NCBI RefSeq assembly: GCF_019049285.1
Contig: NZ_JAGMUL010000061.1
Span: 1 to 41,558 of the forward strand
DNA: 41,558 nt
Direction of reading: 5' to 3'
From: Streptomyces sp. AC550_RSS872
Lineage (GTDB): Bacteria > Actinomycetota > Actinomycetes > Streptomycetales > Streptomycetaceae
Shown here piece after piece: positions 39,842 to 41,558 of the stretch. Position 1 is the stretch's first letter; each line of letters opens with the position of its first letter. The translations under genes were made by a program, and so were the position numbers. The notes below the pieces were generated by a model. The model was not told the origin of the DNA and made no database searches. It saw only the letters and a list, made by a program, of their open reading frames with translations.

Positions 39842-40180
39842 TCACAGCGCGTCGGGGCCGCGCTCGCCCGTCCGCACCCGTACGACCGTGTCGACCGGCA
39901 GCGCCCAGACCTTGCCGTCGCCGATCTTGCCGGTCTGCGCGGCCTTCACGACGGCGTCGATGACGTCGTCGGCCGCCGCGTCGTCGACGACGACCTCGAT
40001 CCGCACCTTCGGCACCAGGTCGACCTGGTACTCCGCGCCCCGGTACACCTCGGTGTGGCCGCGCTGGCGGCCGTAGCCGCTCGCCTCGGTCACGGTCAGA
40101 CCGTGCACACCGATCTCCTGGAGGGCGGTCTTGACCTCGTCGAGCCGGTACGGCTTGACGATCGCGGTGATCAGCTTCAT
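39842..40180 (-). CDS. PII nitrogen regulatory protein (GlnB/GlnK)
   Basis: A 112-residue PII signal protein, a trimer that senses 2-oxoglutarate and ATP/ADP. KLITAIVKPYRLDEVKTAL is the typical start. The T-loop carries Tyr51 in RGAEYQVDLVPK, the residue adenylylated by GlnE-type enzymes in Streptomyces, and the B-loop GKIGDGKVW and C-loop TGERGPDAL are normal. The ATG overlaps the amtB-remnant stop as ATGA. In S. coelicolor glnK lies in amtB-glnK-glnD. Here no intact amtB or glnD is present, so this could be a second PII or the only copy in a broken operon. A close ancestor of the gene was probably glnK. Confidence 0.93.
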   Translation of the reverse strand: MKLITAIVKPYRLDEVKTALQEIGVHGLTVTEASGYGRQRGHTEVYRGAEYQVDLVPKVRIEVVVDDAAADDVIDAVVKAAQTGKIGDGKVWALPVDTVVRVRTGERGPDAL

Positions 40181-40437
40181 GCCTGCTTCTTGACCTTCTG
40201 CGCGGTGGGGACGGCGGAGGAGAGGGACGAGTCGACCGGGGCGCCGTGCCCCAGGACCCCGTGATCGTAAGCGGTCTCGGCGTGCACCGTAAGGTCCAGG
40301 CCGGCGTACGCCGCCACGACCACGACGGCCACCGCCTGCTTGCCGAACCGCGCGAGTCCGCCACCGTGGAGCAGGCCCTCGGCGCCGCCCGTCACGGTGG
40401 CCGTCGGCAAGGCGCGGGTCAGCAGGGTGCCGGAAGC
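40177..40437 (-). pseudogene. amtB: Remnant of ammonium transporter gene amtB
   Basis: The frame reads 86 codons to a stop at 40177-40179. It opens (after an in-frame TGA at 40438-40440) with ASGTLLTRAL, then EGLLHGGGLARFGKQAVAVVVVAAY, as in the periplasmic and membrane part of AmtB. It continues directly with AGLDLTVHAETAYD, the cytosolic C-terminal segment. A normal AmtB has about 25-30 residues between these, spanning the last membrane helix, so an in-frame deletion is inferred. The larger N-terminal part is missing. A TTG or GTG start inside might allow expression, but the product could not transport ammonium. The stop overlaps the PII start. Confidence 0.8.
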
Positions 40438-40503
40438 TCACCGGGCGGGGAGCGGTCGGGCGCATGTGCGGCAGGGCTCTGTGGATCAGGGAGAATGGGC
40501 GCC

Positions 40504-41454
40504 ATGAGCGTTCGCAGTAAGTCATCCGAGCCGTCCGAGGCGCCCCACCGCGCCGGCTTCGCCTGCTTCGTGGGCCGCCCCAACGCGGGCAAGTCCACGC
40601 TGACGAATGCTCTGGTCGGCCAGAAGGTGGCGATCACCGCGAACCAGCCGCAGACGACGCGGCACACCGTGCGCGGGATCGTGCACCGTGAGGACGCCCA
40701 GCTGATCCTGGTCGACACCCCCGGTCTGCACAAGCCGCGCACGCTGCTCGGCGAGCGGCTCAACGACGTCGTCCGGACGACCTGGGCCGAGGTCGACGTG
40801 ATCGGCTTCTGCCTGCCGGCGAACGAGAAGCTCGGCCCCGGTGACCGCTTCATCGCCAAGGAACTCGCGTCGATCAAGAAGACGCCGAAGATCGCGATCG
40901 TCACGAAGACCGATCTCGTGGACAGCAAGACCCTCGCCGAACAGCTCATCGCCATCGACCAGCTCGGCAAGGAACTCGGCTTCGAGTGGGCCGAGATCGT
41001 CCCCGTCTCGGCGGTCGGCGACAAGCAGGTGGGCCTGCTGGCCGACCTGATCGTCCCGCTCCTCCCGGAGGGCCCCGCGCTCTACCCCGAGGGCGACCTC
41101 ACGGACGAGCCCGAACAGGTCATGATCGCCGAACTGATCCGCGAGGCCGCGCTCGAAGGCGTCCGCGACGAGCTCCCCCACTCCATCGCCGTCGTCGTCG
41201 AGGAAATGCTCCCCCGCGAGGACCGCCCCGCCGACAAGCCCCTGCTCGACATCCACGCCTTCGTCTACATCGAGCGCCCCAGCCAGAAGGGCATCATCAT
41301 CGGCCCCAAGGGCAAGCGCCTGAAGGACGTCGGCATCAAGTCCCGCAAGCAGATCGAGGCGCTGCTGGGGACCCCCGTGTTCCTGGACCTGCACGTCAAG
41401 GTTGCCAAGGACTGGCAGCGGGATCCTCGGCAGTTGCGGAAGCTGGGGTTCTGA
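40504..41454 (+). CDS. era: GTPase Era
   Basis: A 316-residue GTPase that assists 16S rRNA maturation and 30S assembly. The G1 loop is GRPNAGKS (residues 24-31), followed by TTRHTVRG (G2), DTPGLHKPR (G3) and TKTDLVDS (G4). The C-terminal KH domain carries GIIIGPKGKRLKDVGIKSRKQIEALLG, which binds the 16S 3' end. ATG 40504 has an AGGGAGA about 8 nt upstream. The gene is usually grouped with ybeY and corC in bacteria; here it is separate and diverges from the PII/amtB remnant. A degenerate copy of the KH-coding segment follows after the stop. Confidence 0.96.
   Translation: MSVRSKSSEPSEAPHRAGFACFVGRPNAGKSTLTNALVGQKVAITANQPQTTRHTVRGIVHREDAQLILVDTPGLHKPRTLLGERLNDVVRTTWAEVDVIGFCLPANEKLGPGDRFIAKELASIKKTPKIAIVTKTDLVDSKTLAEQLIAIDQLGKELGFEWAEIVPVSAVGDKQVGLLADLIVPLLPEGPALYPEGDLTDEPEQVMIAELIREAALEGVRDELPHSIAVVVEEMLPREDRPADKPLLDIHAFVYIERPSQKGIIIGPKGKRLKDVGIKSRKQIEALLGTPVFLDLHVKVAKDWQRDPRQLRKLGF
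41320..41375 (+). repeat. Source segment of the duplicated era KH-domain region
   Basis: This 56-bp part of era encodes LKDVGIKSRKQIEALLGTP. It is repeated at 41497-41552 with six mismatches. Confidence 0.9.
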
Positions 41455-41496
41455 GCCGGGTGGGTGGGGGTGTGGCGGGGGCGCTGTAGCGAGGGT

Positions 41497-41558
41497 CTGA
41501 AGGGCGTCGGTATCAGGTCCCGTATGCAGATCGAGGCGCTGTTGGGGACCCCTGGCCG
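41497..41558 (+). repeat. Degenerate duplicate of the era KH-domain region
   Basis: Bases 41497-41552 match 41320-41375 at 50 of 56 positions, exactly 177 bp (59 codons) downstream and in the same reading phase. It reads LKGVGIRSRMQIEALLGTP, but lies after the era stop codon. The window ends 6 bases later, so the extent is not known. Confidence 0.88.

Noticed and set aside
40181..40525. Upstream extension of the PII reading frame
   Set aside because: It is the amtB remnant read in the wrong frame and gives Arg-rich text without similarity to PII.

Overview
The window is a very GC-rich chromosomal segment from a Streptomyces or a very close actinomycete. The grounds are the GC-saturated third codon positions, the many GTG starts, a tricorn-type protease with S. 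coelicolor Tri1 architecture, HrcA running straight into a DnaJ2-type chaperone, a RsbW-like/PP2C regulator, and two families of Streptomyces-style intergenic repeats. I see no rRNA, tRNA, insertion sequence, phage or CRISPR array. About 38 genes or gene remnants are supported.

Layout, left to right. (1) 86-4233, replication and translation core: holA, a small NTF2-like protein, rpsT on the minus strand and lepA diverging from it. (2) 4517-6391: a long-chain acyl-CoA synthetase behind a tandem palindromic operator. (3) 6483-13250, a signalling island: a stand-alone receiver protein, a 1382-residue soluble hybrid histidine kinase with six exactly 276-bp HAMP repeats, and a divergent anti-sigma-kinase-like/PP2C phosphatase. 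(4) 13300-19114, stress and heme: hemW, a Uma2-family protein, a DUF3097 protein, a metallo-beta-lactamase-fold hydrolase, and hrcA-dnaJ under a CIRCE operator. (5) 19340-27879: nitronate monooxygenase-rsmE-VOC, a lipoprotein, a tricorn protease, a HIT hydrolase, ribonuclease Z and a type-2 adenine deaminase. (6) 27886-33701, sugar-acid catabolism: an MFS transporter and an IclR regulator facing kdgD-gudD, followed by a PfkB kinase. (7) 33782-38884: a two-domain VOC protein, an NTF2-like protein, and on the minus strand phoH-ybeY-corC-yjbR plus a cytidine-deaminase-like protein. (8) 39292-41558: a small secreted protein, a PII signal protein preceded by an amtB remnant, and era.

How the genes work together. 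kdgD and gudD convert D-glucarate to 2-oxoglutarate semialdehyde and overlap by 4 nt, with IclR as probable repressor from a shared divergent promoter region. hrcA and dnaJ form an autoregulated heat-shock operon. phoH, ybeY, corC and yjbR form a compact run with 4-nt overlaps around corC. The receiver, kinase and phosphatase look like one phospho-signalling module, possibly for stress sensing.

The least ordinary observations are: an in-frame-deleted amtB relic whose stop codon overlaps the start of a PII gene; a 56-bp degenerate second copy of era's KH-domain region just after era; a cytidine-deaminase-fold protein that has lost its zinc ligands and catalytic glutamate; a set of genes with a -10 hexamer 6-7 nt before the start codon (leaderless candidates); and two dispersed repeat families that always sit just 3' of a gene in the same orientation, one of which supplies the last codons of an opposing gene.
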